This document shows positions 52,593 to 62,261 of a stretch of DNA of 64,000 nucleotides, piece after piece. Within the stretch, counting starts at the first letter, position 1. Each line of letters opens with the position of its first letter. This DNA comes from Bacillus subtilis subsp. subtilis (GTDB taxonomy: Bacteria > Pseudomonadota > Gammaproteobacteria > Xanthomonadales > Xanthomonadaceae), in contig JAHREJ010000003.1 in NCBI GenBank assembly GCA_021733645.1, forward strand, positions 62,001 to 126,000, read 5' to 3'. The notes under the pieces are model-generated. The model was not told the DNA's origin and did no database searches. It worked only from the letters and a program-made list of their open reading frames with translations. Made by a program: the position numbers and the translations under genes.

Positions 52593-53425
52593 GCCCTGCC
52601 ATCGCCGCGATCATCGTCAGCTACCAGAGCGCCAGCACGCTGGATGCCTGCCTGGCCCGGTTGCGCGTGGCCGACGGCGTGGCCGAGATCCGGGTGGTCG
52701 ACAACGGCTCCACCGATGCCACCCTGGACATCGTGCAGCGCCACGCCAGCGCCGATCCGCGCGTGCGCTTCATCGCCAACCCGGACAACCCCGGCTTCGC
52801 CGCCGCCAACAACCAGGGCGTGGCCGACAGCCGCTCGCCGTGGTTGGCCTTCATCAACCCGGACCTGCTGGTGGATGCCGGCACGCTGGCGGCCTTGTGC
52901 CAGCGCGCGATGGGCATCGGCGACTGCCTGCTGGGGGTCGAGCAGGTCGATGAGCAGGGCGCGCCCGATGCCGCCGTACGCCGCCGTGACCCGGATTTCG
53001 GCGCGATGCTGCGCTCGCCGGGGCAAGGCGCCAAACTGGCGATTCCCGCCGATCCGACCCAGCCGTTGCAGCACGTACCGGCGCTGTCGGGTGCACTGCT
53101 GCTGATGCCGCGGACCCTGTTCGACCGCATCGGTGGCTGGGACGCCGGGTACCGCCTGCATGCCGAAGACCTGGACCTGTGCCGGCGCGCACGCCAGGCC
53201 GGCGCCGTGGTGGCGATCGCCAACGATCTGCGGGTGGTGCACGTGCGCGGTGTGTCCAGCCGCGCGCGCCCGTTCTTCGTGGAGTGGCACAAGCATCGCG
53301 GCCTGTGGCGCTACTTCCGCAAGTTTGAGGCCGGCCAGCGCAGCCTGCCGGTGCAGGGCGCGGTGTTCGCCGCGATCTGGGCCCACGCGGCGGTGCAGAT
53401 TCCGCGTCTGCTCAAGCGGCGTTGA
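52589..53425 (+). CDS. Family 2 glycosyltransferase (rhamnosyltransferase-like)
   Basis: 278 residues from a GTG overlapping the upstream stop. Complete GT2 fold: [35 protein letters not shown] (nucleotide-binding), [24 protein letters not shown] in the metal-binding position (NPD instead of DxD, as in rhamnosyl-type enzymes), and [21 protein letters not shown] with the ED catalytic pair. Probably transfers a sugar to a surface glycan. GGAG precedes the start. Likely acts with its neighbour upstream. Confidence 0.87.
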   Translation: MSPAIAAIIVSYQSASTLDACLARLRVADGVAEIRVVDNGSTDATLDIVQRHASADPRVRFIANPDNPGFAAANNQGVADSRSPWLAFINPDLLVDAGTLAALCQRAMGIGDCLLGVEQVDEQGAPDAAVRRRDPDFGAMLRSPGQGAKLAIPADPTQPLQHVPALSGALLLMPRTLFDRIGGWDAGYRLHAEDLDLCRRARQAGAVVAIANDLRVVHVRGVSSRARPFFVEWHKHRGLWRYFRKFEAGQRSLPVQGAVFAAIWAHAAVQIPRLLKRR

Positions 53426-53468
53426 TCGGCCTCGCCGCGCCCGGTCGATGGGTACATCCCGGCAGGCG

Positions 53469-53474
53469 CATAAT
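53469..53474 (+). promoter_or_regulatory. Candidate -10 element of a leaderless promoter (pncB)
   Basis: CATAAT is followed by 6 nt and the ATG at 53481, with no Shine-Dalgarno between. Confidence 0.38.
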
Positions 53475-53480
53475 CGCGGC

Positions 53481-54662
53481 ATGATCATCCAGTCCCTGCT
53501 CGACACCGACCTGTACAAATTCACCATGATGCAGGCGGTGCTGCACCAGCATCCCGGTGCCCTGGTCCAGTATCGGTTCAAGTGCCGTACCCCCGGCATC
53601 GACCTGGCCGCGTACATCGATCAGATCAACGAAGAAATCGACCATCTGTGCCGGCTGCGCTTCAGCGCCGAAGAACTGGAGTACGTGCGCGGGCTGCGCT
53701 TCGTCAAACCCGATTTCGCCGATTTCCTGGGCCTGTTCCACCTGGACCGCAAGTACATCCAGTTGCGCGCCTCGGCCAGCGCGCCCGGCGAGATCGAACT
53801 GGACATCACCGGCCCGTGGCTGCACACCATCCTGTTCGAAGTACCGTTGCTGGCCATCATCAACGAGGTGTGGTTCCGCAACACCACCACCGCCGACATC
53901 GCCGAAGGCGAGCGCCGTCTGCAGGCCAAGACCGCGCTGCTGCGCGACACCCCCGGCTTCGAGCTGTGCCGCATCGCCGACTACGGCAGCCGCCGCCGCT
54001 ATTCGCGTGCCTGGCACGCGCGGATGCTGCCCATGCTGCGCGACGCCCTCGGCGCGCAGTTTGTTGGCACCAGCAACGTGCATTTTGCCCGCCTGTACGG
54101 CATGACCCCGCACGGCACGATGGCCCACGAATACCTGCAGGCATTCCAGGCGCTGGGGCCGCGCCTGCGCGATTCGCAGGTGGCCGCGCTGGAGTCGTGG
54201 GCGCGCGAGTACCGCGGCGACCTGGGCATCGCCCTGTCCGACGTGGTCGGGCTGGATGCGTTCCTGCGCGATTTCGACATGTATTTCTGCAAGCTCTTCG
54301 ACGGCGTGCGGCATGACTCCGGCGACCCGTTCGCCTGGGGCGACCGCATGCTGGCCCACTTCAAGGATCGCCGCGTGGACCCACGCAGCAAGGTCCTGGT
54401 GTTCAGCGATGGCCTGAACATCGAAAAGGTGATGCAGCTGTTCGATTACTTCCGCGGACGCTGCCAGGTTGCCTTCGGGGTCGGCACGCACCTGACCAAC
54501 GACCTGGGGCCCACCCCGCTCAACATCGTGATCAAGATGGTCCGCTGCAACGGGCAGCCGGTGGCCAAGCTCAGCGATTCGCCGGGCAAGAGCATGTGCG
54601 ACGACCCCGGTTACCTGGCCTACCTGCGCCAGGTCTTCGAGCTGCCGCCCCTTCAGGGGTAA
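53481..54662 (+). CDS. pncB: Nicotinate phosphoribosyltransferase
   Basis: 393 residues. Makes nicotinate mononucleotide from nicotinate, PRPP and ATP in the NAD salvage (Preiss-Handler) path. Typical opening [36 protein letters not shown], and the active-site region [25 protein letters not shown] containing the His that is phosphorylated in this family. Phosphate-binding loop near [11 protein letters not shown] and [12 protein letters not shown]. Normal length (E. coli 400). The last 10 bp overlap the convergent pilin-like gene. Confidence 0.95.
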   Translation: MIIQSLLDTDLYKFTMMQAVLHQHPGALVQYRFKCRTPGIDLAAYIDQINEEIDHLCRLRFSAEELEYVRGLRFVKPDFADFLGLFHLDRKYIQLRASASAPGEIELDITGPWLHTILFEVPLLAIINEVWFRNTTTADIAEGERRLQAKTALLRDTPGFELCRIADYGSRRRYSRAWHARMLPMLRDALGAQFVGTSNVHFARLYGMTPHGTMAHEYLQAFQALGPRLRDSQVAALESWAREYRGDLGIALSDVVGLDAFLRDFDMYFCKLFDGVRHDSGDPFAWGDRMLAHFKDRRVDPRSKVLVFSDGLNIEKVMQLFDYFRGRCQVAFGVGTHLTNDLGPTPLNIVIKMVRCNGQPVAKLSDSPGKSMCDDPGYLAYLRQVFELPPLQG

Positions 54663-55021
54663 TCGATGCGCACCAGGTAGGGGCCGCGCAGCGCAGCACC
54701 GCCTTCCATCCGGTAGCGGCTGGAGAAGGACGTGGCATCGGCGCTCAGTGCGCCCGATGCCACCGACAGCACTTCGCTGCGCCGCCTGGCATCACGCAAC
54801 GGCACCACGGCGGCATCCTGCAGCGAGGTCACCGCCAGGCGCGCACCCTGCGCGGCCAATGGGCAGCCACTGAAGGTGATTTCCCGGCGGTCGGCCTGCA
54901 CCGCCGGCGTGCAGCCGGGATCCACGATCCGTCCGCTGAAGCGCACAACGCCGCCGTCGGCCAGTGCCGGGGCACTGGCGCTGGACAACAGCACCGTCAT
55001 TACTAGTAGCAGGCCTCTCAT
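54653..55021 (-). CDS. Small pilin-like exported protein (type 1 fimbrial domain)
   Basis: 122 residues. Signal peptide [21 protein letters not shown], then [17 protein letters not shown], matching the opening strand and first Cys of type 1 pilins (compare DGTINFTGKITDKTCTI of the major pilin at 55387), with the second Cys in ITFSGCPL. It ends with YLVRIDYP, a pilin-like last strand. At about 100 mature residues it is shorter than a full pilin (about 150), so it may be a minor subunit, a regulator of length, or a degenerate copy. Divergent from the fimbrial operon. Confidence 0.72.
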   Translation of the reverse strand: MRGLLLVMTVLLSSASAPALADGGVVRFSGRIVDPGCTPAVQADRREITFSGCPLAAQGARLAVTSLQDAAVVPLRDARRRSEVLSVASGALSADATSFSSRYRMEGGAALRGPYLVRIDYP

Positions 55022-55386
55022 GGCACGTTCTCTGGCTCTGGGTATCCCTGTTAACGACCGGCGTTGACGGGGCTGAAGCGCAAATGTGCAGAACTGTGAC
55101 GGGGCTCGACAAAAAACCGGTTCCGCAGGTCAAACGGGGCGAAAACCGGGGGTGCTGACCCACATTGCGCCCAATGGCGTCAATGACTTGTCGCGATCGA
55201 AGCAGATTTTTGACGCAAAAGTGTGCTGGGCATCACATTTGTAGTTACACTTGCGTCACGGTTACCCGGGTTGATGGGTAAACGAGACAGGTGTGACGCA
55301 AGGATGGGTCCCCCCGGGGAACGCCCCGCAGTGCTCCTTGCTCCTCCTCTACGCAGTTCAACATCCAGTAGGGTTAGGTAGAAGCA
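55022..55386. promoter_or_regulatory. Regulatory region between pilin-like gene and fimbrial operon
   Basis: 365 bp. Three copies of TGACGCAA or its complement: 55211-55218 (+), 55251-55258 (TTGCGTCA), and 55294-55301 (+). The first two form an imperfect inverted repeat, TGACGCAAAAGTGT ... ACACTTGCGTCA, with about 28 bp between. The third lies 85 bp before the pilin start. These are good candidates for an operator. A CCCCCGGGGAACGCCCC stretch follows at about 55309-55330. No -35/-10 pair is convincing. Confidence 0.5.
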
Positions 55387-55926
55387 ATGCGCAAATTGAA
55401 CCTTTTCGCGGTCCTGCTGCTGGCAGCAGCTCCCGTGGCTGTCCAAGCGGCTGATGGCACCATCAACTTCACCGGCAAGATCACCGACAAGACCTGCACG
55501 ATCTCCACCCCGGGTGGCAAGGACTTCGCGGTCAATCTGCCGACCGTGTCCAAGAACACGCTGGCCACTGCCGGCGCCACGGCGGGCCGTACGCCGTTCG
55601 CCATCAACCTGACCAAGTGCAGCGCCGGCAACGTCGCTACCTACTTCGAGCCGGGTGCAACCGTTGACTTCAACAGCGGCCGCCTGAACAACCAGGCCGC
55701 TGCCAATGCGGCCAGCAACGTACAGCTGCAGCTGCTGGGCAACAACAACCAGTTCCTGCCGGTCAAGGCCGCAGGCGCCAGCCAGGCCCAGGACAACTCG
55801 CAGTGGGTGACCGTGGCCGCCGACGGCAGCGCGAACCTGAACTACTTCGCTGAGTACTACGCGACCGCCGCTACCACCCCGGGCGAAGTCACCAGCAGCG
55901 TCAAGTACACGATCATCTACAACTGA
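55387..55926 (+). CDS. smf-1: Major fimbrial subunit (SMF-1-like pilin)
   Basis: 179 residues. Signal peptide MRKLNLFAVLLLAAAPVAVQA; mature protein starts ADGTINFTGKITDKTCTI. Two cysteines (TCTIS and TKCSAG) form the pilin disulfide, and the final strand SSVKYTIIYN with penultimate Tyr is the chaperone-binding donor region. Main structural protein of the chaperone-usher fimbria; in S. maltophilia SMF-1 fimbriae mediate adhesion and biofilm. First gene of a four-gene operon, with a large hairpin before the chaperone gene. Confidence 0.9.
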   Translation: MRKLNLFAVLLLAAAPVAVQAADGTINFTGKITDKTCTISTPGGKDFAVNLPTVSKNTLATAGATAGRTPFAINLTKCSAGNVATYFEPGATVDFNSGRLNNQAAANAASNVQLQLLGNNNQFLPVKAAGASQAQDNSQWVTVAADGSANLNYFAEYYATAATTPGEVTSSVKYTIIYN

Positions 55927-55941
55927 TCGTTGCCGCACTCC

Positions 55942-55971
55942 GCACGGGTCGGCGTCCGCGCCGGCCCGTGC
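55942..55971 (+). other. Stable intercistronic hairpin between pilin and chaperone genes
   Basis: GCACGGGTCGGCG (55942-55954) and CGCCGGCCCGTGC (55959-55971) pair over 13 bp with one G-U, closing a TCCG (UNCG-type) tetraloop. There is no T run, so it more likely stabilises the pilin mRNA or partly terminates, giving more pilin than chaperone/usher. Confidence 0.7.
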
Positions 55972-56011
55972 GTCCTGGCCTTGGCCGCATCCCTCAAGCG
56001 TGGTCCTACCG

Positions 56012-56740
56012 ATGAAAGCCCTCTTTCCCCGGGCGCTGCTGCTGGCAGCGTCAACGCTGCCGTTTTGCCAGGTTGCCCTGGCAGGGGTGGTGATCAATGG
56101 CACCCGGATCATCTACCCGGCACAGTCGCGCGAAGTCACCGTGCAGGTGGACAACGTTGGCCAGTCGCCGGCGCTGGTCCAGGCATGGATCGACAGCGGT
56201 GATGCCAACCAGACCGCCGACAGCAGCGATGCGCCGTTCGTGCTGACCCCGCCGATCAGCCGTGTCGAGCCCGGCCGCAGCCAGGCGCTGCGTGTGATCT
56301 TCTCCGGTGCGGCGCTGCCGACCGACCAGGAATCGGTGTTCTGGATGAACGTGCTGGATGTTCCGCCGTCGCCGCAGAACAGCGAGGGTAGCGAACAGAA
56401 CTATCTGCAGGTCGCGTTTCGTTCGCGCCTGAAACTCTTTTATCGGCCGCAGGGCCTGCGTGGCGTCGCCAATGACGCGCCGGCAACCCTGCGCTGGACC
56501 CGCGTTGGCGATCGCCTGCGGGTGGAAAACCCCAGCCCCTTCCACGTCACGCTGGCTGAAGTGCATGCGCTGAACGGCACGGCCGAACGCGCGGTGGAGG
56601 AGCAGGGAAAAATGGTTGCCCCCAGGCAGAGCCTTGAATTTGCAGCGCCGGGCGGCATCGAGCAGGTCCGTTTCATCACCATCAACGACTACGGCGGTCG
56701 CGTCGAACACACGGTCCGCCTGGCTGGCGCCGGGGGCTGA
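56012..56740 (+). CDS. Periplasmic fimbrial chaperone (PapD family)
   Basis: 242 residues. Signal peptide about 1-25 (MKALFPRALLLAASTLPFCQVALA). PapD-type two-Ig fold: GVVINGTRIIYPAQSREVTVQVDN, LTPPISRVEPGRSQALRVIF, then the chaperone signature VFWMNVLDVPP and LKLFYRPQGL with the conserved Arg/Lys that anchor the pilin C-terminus. It folds subunits by donor-strand complementation and delivers them to the usher. The ATG at 56012 starts the signal peptide directly; an in-frame GTG at 56000 is less likely. Confidence 0.92.
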   Translation: MKALFPRALLLAASTLPFCQVALAGVVINGTRIIYPAQSREVTVQVDNVGQSPALVQAWIDSGDANQTADSSDAPFVLTPPISRVEPGRSQALRVIFSGAALPTDQESVFWMNVLDVPPSPQNSEGSEQNYLQVAFRSRLKLFYRPQGLRGVANDAPATLRWTRVGDRLRVENPSPFHVTLAEVHALNGTAERAVEEQGKMVAPRQSLEFAAPGGIEQVRFITINDYGGRVEHTVRLAGAGG

Positions 56741-56811
56741 ACGCGCCGCAGGGATCACGGGCCGTTGCAGCCCGCCACCGCCGCCGTGCGGCGAATTGAA
56801 GGAATGTCAGT

Positions 56812-59397
56812 GTGATCGGAAACAGATTGACATTGTCGATCCATCAGGCGCTTTGCCTGCTGGTTGCCGGCGTGGCCTGCCCAGGATGGGCGGTGGCCGC
56901 GACGGCCACGCCCGACCCTGCGCCGATGACGGCACCGGAGGGTGTTGCCCCGCCGCGTGCGCCCGAGCAGGCGCAGTTCGATGCCAGCTTCCTGTCCGGC
57001 CAGGCCCGCCAGGTTGACCTGGCCGCCTTCAGCAACGGCAACCCGATGGTGGCAGGCAGCTATCGCGTCGATGTGTACGTCAACGGCGCCTGGCAGGGCC
57101 GGCGCGACCTGCAGTTCAAGGCCGATGCGCAAGGGCGCGTGGATGCCTGCGTGGATATGCCCCTGTTGGAAGAACTGGGCGTGGACACGGCCGTGGTGAT
57201 GGCCCAGCACGGGGCGGCCGGGTCGCTGGACGCCGCCGCCTGCGTGCCGGTGCAGCAGCAGATGGCCAATGCCTACGGCACCTTCGACAGCGGCAACCTG
57301 CGCTACGACCTGAGCATTCCCCAGGCGTTCCTGCGCCGCGAGGCGCGCGGCTACGTCAACCCGCAGCTGTGGGATCGTGGCATCACCGCCGGCTTTGTCG
57401 GCTACAGCTTCAACGCGATCAACAGCGACAGCCGGGTCGAGGGCGGCAGCCGCAACCGCAGCGCCTACCTGGGCCTCAATGCCGGCCTGAACCTGGGCGG
57501 CTGGCAGTTCCGCCACGACTCCAACCTGACCTGGAACGAAGGCGACGGCCGCCATTGGCAGAGCATTGCCACCTACGCCCAGCGCGGCATCCCGCAGGTG
57601 CGTGGCATGCTCACCGTGGGCGAGGCCTACACCAGCGGCGAGCTGTTTGATTCCATCGGCTACCGTGGCGCCAGCCTGGTCAGCGACGACCGCATGCTGC
57701 CCGACTCGCTGCGTGGCTACGCGCCGGTGGTCCGCGGTATCGCCGAAACCAACGCGCGCGTTGAAGTCCGCCAGAACCAGCAGTTGATCTACTCGGCCAC
57801 GGTGGCGCCGGGCAGCTTCGTGATTGATGACCTGTACCCGACCGGGTACGGCGGCGACCTGGAGGTGAGCGTGGTGGAAGCCGATGGCCGCCGCCGCGAC
57901 TTCAAGGTGCCGTTCGGGTCGGTGCCGCAGATGCTGCGCCAGGGTGTGTCGCGCTATGCGGTCACCGCCGGCCAGGTGCGCAACCAGCAGCTGGACGACA
58001 CCCCGTGGTTGCTGCAGGGCACCTACCAGCGCGGTATCGGCAACCAGCTCACCTTGTACGGCGGCAGCGCGCTCAGTGAGGGCTACCTGTCGCTGTTGTA
58101 TGGCATTGGCCTGTCCACCCCGGTGGGCGCCTTCGCCACCGATGTCACCCACGCACGAACCGCCTTCGATCATGCCGGCAACAGTACCGGCACCAGCGTG
58201 CGGCTGAGTTACAGCAACATGATCGGCGAAACCGGCACCAACTTCACCCTGGCCGCCTACCGCTATTCCACCGAGGGTTTCTACAGCCTGCAGGATGCGC
58301 TGTATGCCCGCGATGCCGATGATCGTGGCGTCGATCCGACCACCCGCGGCCGCCAGCGCAGCCAGTTCCAGCTCACCTTGAACCAGCCGCTGGGCCGGCG
58401 CTGGGGCGCGCTGTACGTGACCGGTTCAGTGCGCGACTTCTACGACCGCCCGGGTACGGCCAAGCAGTACCAGCTGGGCTACAACAACGCCTGGCGCTCG
58501 TTGAACTATGGCTTCTCGGCGCTGCGTACCGAAGAAGGCACGCAAGGCCGCGCCGACACCCAGTACCTGCTCTCGATGAGCGTGCCGCTGGGCCGTGGCG
58601 TCCGCCCGATGGCGTTCAGCGCCGATCTCGGCGCGCGCGATCACCGCGGCTACGACAGCAGCCGCGTGGGCATCACCGGTGCCGCAGGCGCGGACAACAA
58701 CCTCAGCTACGGCGTGGCCCTGTCCGACACCCGCGATGGCGGGACCACGGCGCTGGGCAACGCGGAATACCGCAGCCGCTATACCGCGTTGAACGCCACC
58801 TACGGGCACGGGCGCGATTTCCGCCAGGCCTCGGTGGGCGCCAACGGCAGCCTGGTCGTGCACGCAGGCGGCATCACCCTGACGCCGCAGCGCGGCGACA
58901 CGATGGTGCTGGTGGAGGCGCCCGGCGCGCGCGATGCACGCGTGGCCAATGCGCCTGGCCTGCGCATCGATGGCCGTGGCTATGCCGTGGTGCCGTATGT
59001 GTCGCCGTACCGCTTGAACACTGTGACCCTGGACCCTGAGGGCATGTCCCACGACGTCGAGCTGGAAAGCAGCAGCCAGTCGGTGGCGCCGTTTGCCGGT
59101 GCGATCAGCTACCTGCGCTTTGATACCCGCAAGGGCAAGGCACTGCTGATCCAGGTGCGCAACGCCAATGGCCGCACGTTGCCGTTCGGCGCGCAGGTCA
59201 AGGACGCGCAGGGCCAGCCGGTGGGCATGGTCGGCCAGGGTGGCCGCCTGTACGTGCGCAGCGAACGCGACCACGGCCAGTTGCAGGTGGCCTGGGGCGC
59301 TGGCGCCGACCAGCAGTGCACTGTCGATTACCAGGTGCCGGCTGACGCCGATGCCGCCACGACCGGTTTCATTTCGCTGGAGGCAGCATGCCGATGA
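56812..59397 (+). CDS. Outer-membrane fimbrial usher (FimD/PapC family)
   Basis: 861 residues, GTG start with AAGGAA upstream. Signal peptide about 1-29; N-terminal chaperone-binding domain (about 45-150, FDASFLSGQARQVDLAAFSNGNPMVAGSYRVDVYVNG); 24-strand barrel with plug (RVEVRQNQQLIYSATVAPGSFVIDDLYPTGYGGDLEVSVVEADGR); and C-terminal plug-like domains ending LEAACR. It is the assembly pore for the fimbria. Overlaps the tip adhesin gene by 10 bp. Confidence 0.94.
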   Translation: MIGNRLTLSIHQALCLLVAGVACPGWAVAATATPDPAPMTAPEGVAPPRAPEQAQFDASFLSGQARQVDLAAFSNGNPMVAGSYRVDVYVNGAWQGRRDLQFKADAQGRVDACVDMPLLEELGVDTAVVMAQHGAAGSLDAAACVPVQQQMANAYGTFDSGNLRYDLSIPQAFLRREARGYVNPQLWDRGITAGFVGYSFNAINSDSRVEGGSRNRSAYLGLNAGLNLGGWQFRHDSNLTWNEGDGRHWQSIATYAQRGIPQVRGMLTVGEAYTSGELFDSIGYRGASLVSDDRMLPDSLRGYAPVVRGIAETNARVEVRQNQQLIYSATVAPGSFVIDDLYPTGYGGDLEVSVVEADGRRRDFKVPFGSVPQMLRQGVSRYAVTAGQVRNQQLDDTPWLLQGTYQRGIGNQLTLYGGSALSEGYLSLLYGIGLSTPVGAFATDVTHARTAFDHAGNSTGTSVRLSYSNMIGETGTNFTLAAYRYSTEGFYSLQDALYARDADDRGVDPTTRGRQRSQFQLTLNQPLGRRWGALYVTGSVRDFYDRPGTAKQYQLGYNNAWRSLNYGFSALRTEEGTQGRADTQYLLSMSVPLGRGVRPMAFSADLGARDHRGYDSSRVGITGAAGADNNLSYGVALSDTRDGGTTALGNAEYRSRYTALNATYGHGRDFRQASVGANGSLVVHAGGITLTPQRGDTMVLVEAPGARDARVANAPGLRIDGRGYAVVPYVSPYRLNTVTLDPEGMSHDVELESSSQSVAPFAGAISYLRFDTRKGKALLIQVRNANGRTLPFGAQVKDAQGQPVGMVGQGGRLYVRSERDHGQLQVAWGAGADQQCTVDYQVPADADAATTGFISLEAACR

Positions 59398-60422
59398 TCG
59401 ATTTCCGCGGGCGCGGCATGTGGCCTGCCGTGGCCGTACTGGGCGGCCTGCTGCTGGCCCAGCAGGCCGCCGCCTCGTGCAGCCTCTCGTCCAGCAGCTT
59501 TGTGCCACAGGATGTGCAGATGGACATGGGGCAGGTGGTGATCCTGCCCGGCACCCCGGTGGGCGGGGTGATCAAGCAGCTCAGTGTGCCGATCAACGGG
59601 CGCGACAGCGTCGCCAGCTGCGACCGCTTCGGCGGGCGTGCAACCGGCGAGTACGTCAACGCGCCACAGCGACGTGCGGTGGCCGGCTTTGCCAATGTCT
59701 TTGAAACCGGCGTGGCCGGCGTGGGCATCCGCCTGTATCGCGACGCCGGTACCATCCAGAGCTACTACCCGCATTCGATCAACCTGGGGGGCAACACCAA
59801 CATCAGCCTCAGTGGTGGCATGTTCCGGGTGGAACTGATCAAGACCGCAGCGCAGACCGGTTCGGGCGTGATCGCACCCAATGGCCGCTTCAGCACGTAC
59901 TACTACGATGGCAACGGGCCCAGCCGTCCGGTCCTGACCTCGACCTTCAAGGCCTCCGGTACCACCGTGGTCAGTGCCACCTGCGAGGTCCAGGCCGGCA
60001 GCCGCAACATTCCGGTCGACTTCGGTAGCGTGCCCAACACCGCCTTCACCGGGGTGGGGTCGCGCGCGGTCAACCGTGATTTCGAGATCCGCCTAGATTG
60101 CCAGGGCAGCAACCTGGCCCAGTACCAGAGCAAGGTGGGTATCCGCCTGGATGCCGATGCGGACGCTGCCAACATGCCGGGCGTACTGAAACTGAGCGCG
60201 GTGGCCAACAGTGCCAGCCGGATCGGCATTGAAGTAGTGCGGCGCGATGGCAGCAGCGAGCGCGAGGTGCGCTTCGGCCAGCCCATCAGCGTGGGTGCCA
60301 CCACGATGGGCGGCAGCACGCTGACCCTGCCGCTGCGCGCGCGCTACGTGCAGACGCTCGCCGGCACCGTGGGCGCCGGCGTGGCCAACGGCCAGGCCAC
60401 CTTCACGATCCAGTACGACTGA
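59388..60422 (+). CDS. Fimbrial tip adhesin (two-domain, FimH-like)
   Basis: 344 residues. Signal peptide about 1-29 (PAVAVLGGLLLAQQAAA). N-terminal receptor-binding domain about 30-190 (CSLSSSSFVPQDVQMDMGQVVILPG, with a Cys pair to SVASCDRFGG), followed by a pilin domain about 195-344 (TTVVSATCEVQAGSRNIPVDFGSV ... EIRLDCQGSN ... GQATFTIQYD). This two-domain form is usual for tip adhesins. Last gene of the fimbrial operon; ligand unknown. Confidence 0.88.
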   Translation: MPMIDFRGRGMWPAVAVLGGLLLAQQAAASCSLSSSSFVPQDVQMDMGQVVILPGTPVGGVIKQLSVPINGRDSVASCDRFGGRATGEYVNAPQRRAVAGFANVFETGVAGVGIRLYRDAGTIQSYYPHSINLGGNTNISLSGGMFRVELIKTAAQTGSGVIAPNGRFSTYYYDGNGPSRPVLTSTFKASGTTVVSATCEVQAGSRNIPVDFGSVPNTAFTGVGSRAVNRDFEIRLDCQGSNLAQYQSKVGIRLDADADAANMPGVLKLSAVANSASRIGIEVVRRDGSSEREVRFGQPISVGATTMGGSTLTLPLRARYVQTLAGTVGAGVANGQATFTIQYD

Positions 60423-60447
60423 GCCGGCCGCGGCCGGCGCTGCGCGC

Positions 60448-61764
<1,317 letters not shown>

Positions 61765-61830
61765 GGCAGGTTTCCAAGGAAGGGCTGTTCACCGGCAAGG
61801 TCAACAGCAGCGTTTCGATTTCCATGCGCG

Positions 61831-61947
61831 GGGGGAGGCCGACGGGCAGCCCCGCTCCGGGACACGCCGCAAGTACGTCCCTGTAGGCTGCGCCAAAACA
61901 TCCATGTTTTGGAGCGTCCCTCCGGGGGCTGCCCGCCGGCCTCCCCC
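61831..61947 (+). repeat. Compound palindromic repeat, family 1, copy 3
   Basis: Outer arms 61831-61853 and 61925-61947 match at 22 of 23 positions. The 62-nt core 61859-61920 starts GGGACACGCCGCAAGTACG and ends GTCCC; second hairpin CCAAAACAT-CC-ATGTTTTGG is perfect. It differs from copy 1 at many stem positions but on both sides. Confidence 0.85.
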
Positions 61948-62033
61948 GGTCGGGTCACCGGGTTCGGCTGGAAAAAAGTGCAGTGCCCCGCGGTGGGCGG
62001 TTGAACTTCCCTGCCGCATCACGTGATGTACCC

Positions 62034-62149
62034 GGGGAGGGGGAGCGGTGTCCTCCGCAGGGACACGCCACGGTATGGATGCCGTGGCGTAGCCTACAAG
62101 GATGTACTTGCGGCGTGTCCCGGAGTGAGGGCACCGCTCCGCCCTCCCC
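62034..62149 (-). repeat. Compound palindromic repeat, family 1, copy 4
   Basis: Outer arms 62034-62055 and 62127-62149 pair with one bulge and one G-U type difference. Core 62060-62121, read on the minus strand, starts GGGACACGCCGCAAGTACA; first hairpin TACA-TCCT-TGTA, second CCACGGCAT-CC-ATACCGTGG (one G-U). It is inverted relative to copy 3, 86 bp away. Confidence 0.83.
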
Positions 62150-62189
62150 AGCTCGGATCCATGGACGCGCCGCGCGCGTTGCCGTTGCC

Positions 62190-62223
62190 CAAAATGCAAA
62201 ACGGCCGCGCAGCGCGCGGCCGT
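62190..62223 (-). terminator. Terminator region of ettA
   Basis: On the minus strand ACGGCCGCGC-GCT-GCGCGGCCGT is followed by TTT GCATTTT. A second hairpin, GTCACGACC-GTT-GGTCGTGAC (62233-62253), lies between it and the stop codon. Confidence 0.8.
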
Positions 62224-62261
62224 CGGTGAAGCGTCACGACCAACGGTCGTGACCTACCGGG

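Noticed and set aside
60423-60438. Palindrome GCCGGCCGCGGCCGGC as a bidirectional terminator
   Set aside because: No T run on either side; the sequence is short and expected by chance at this GC content, so it is mentioned only with the permease gene.
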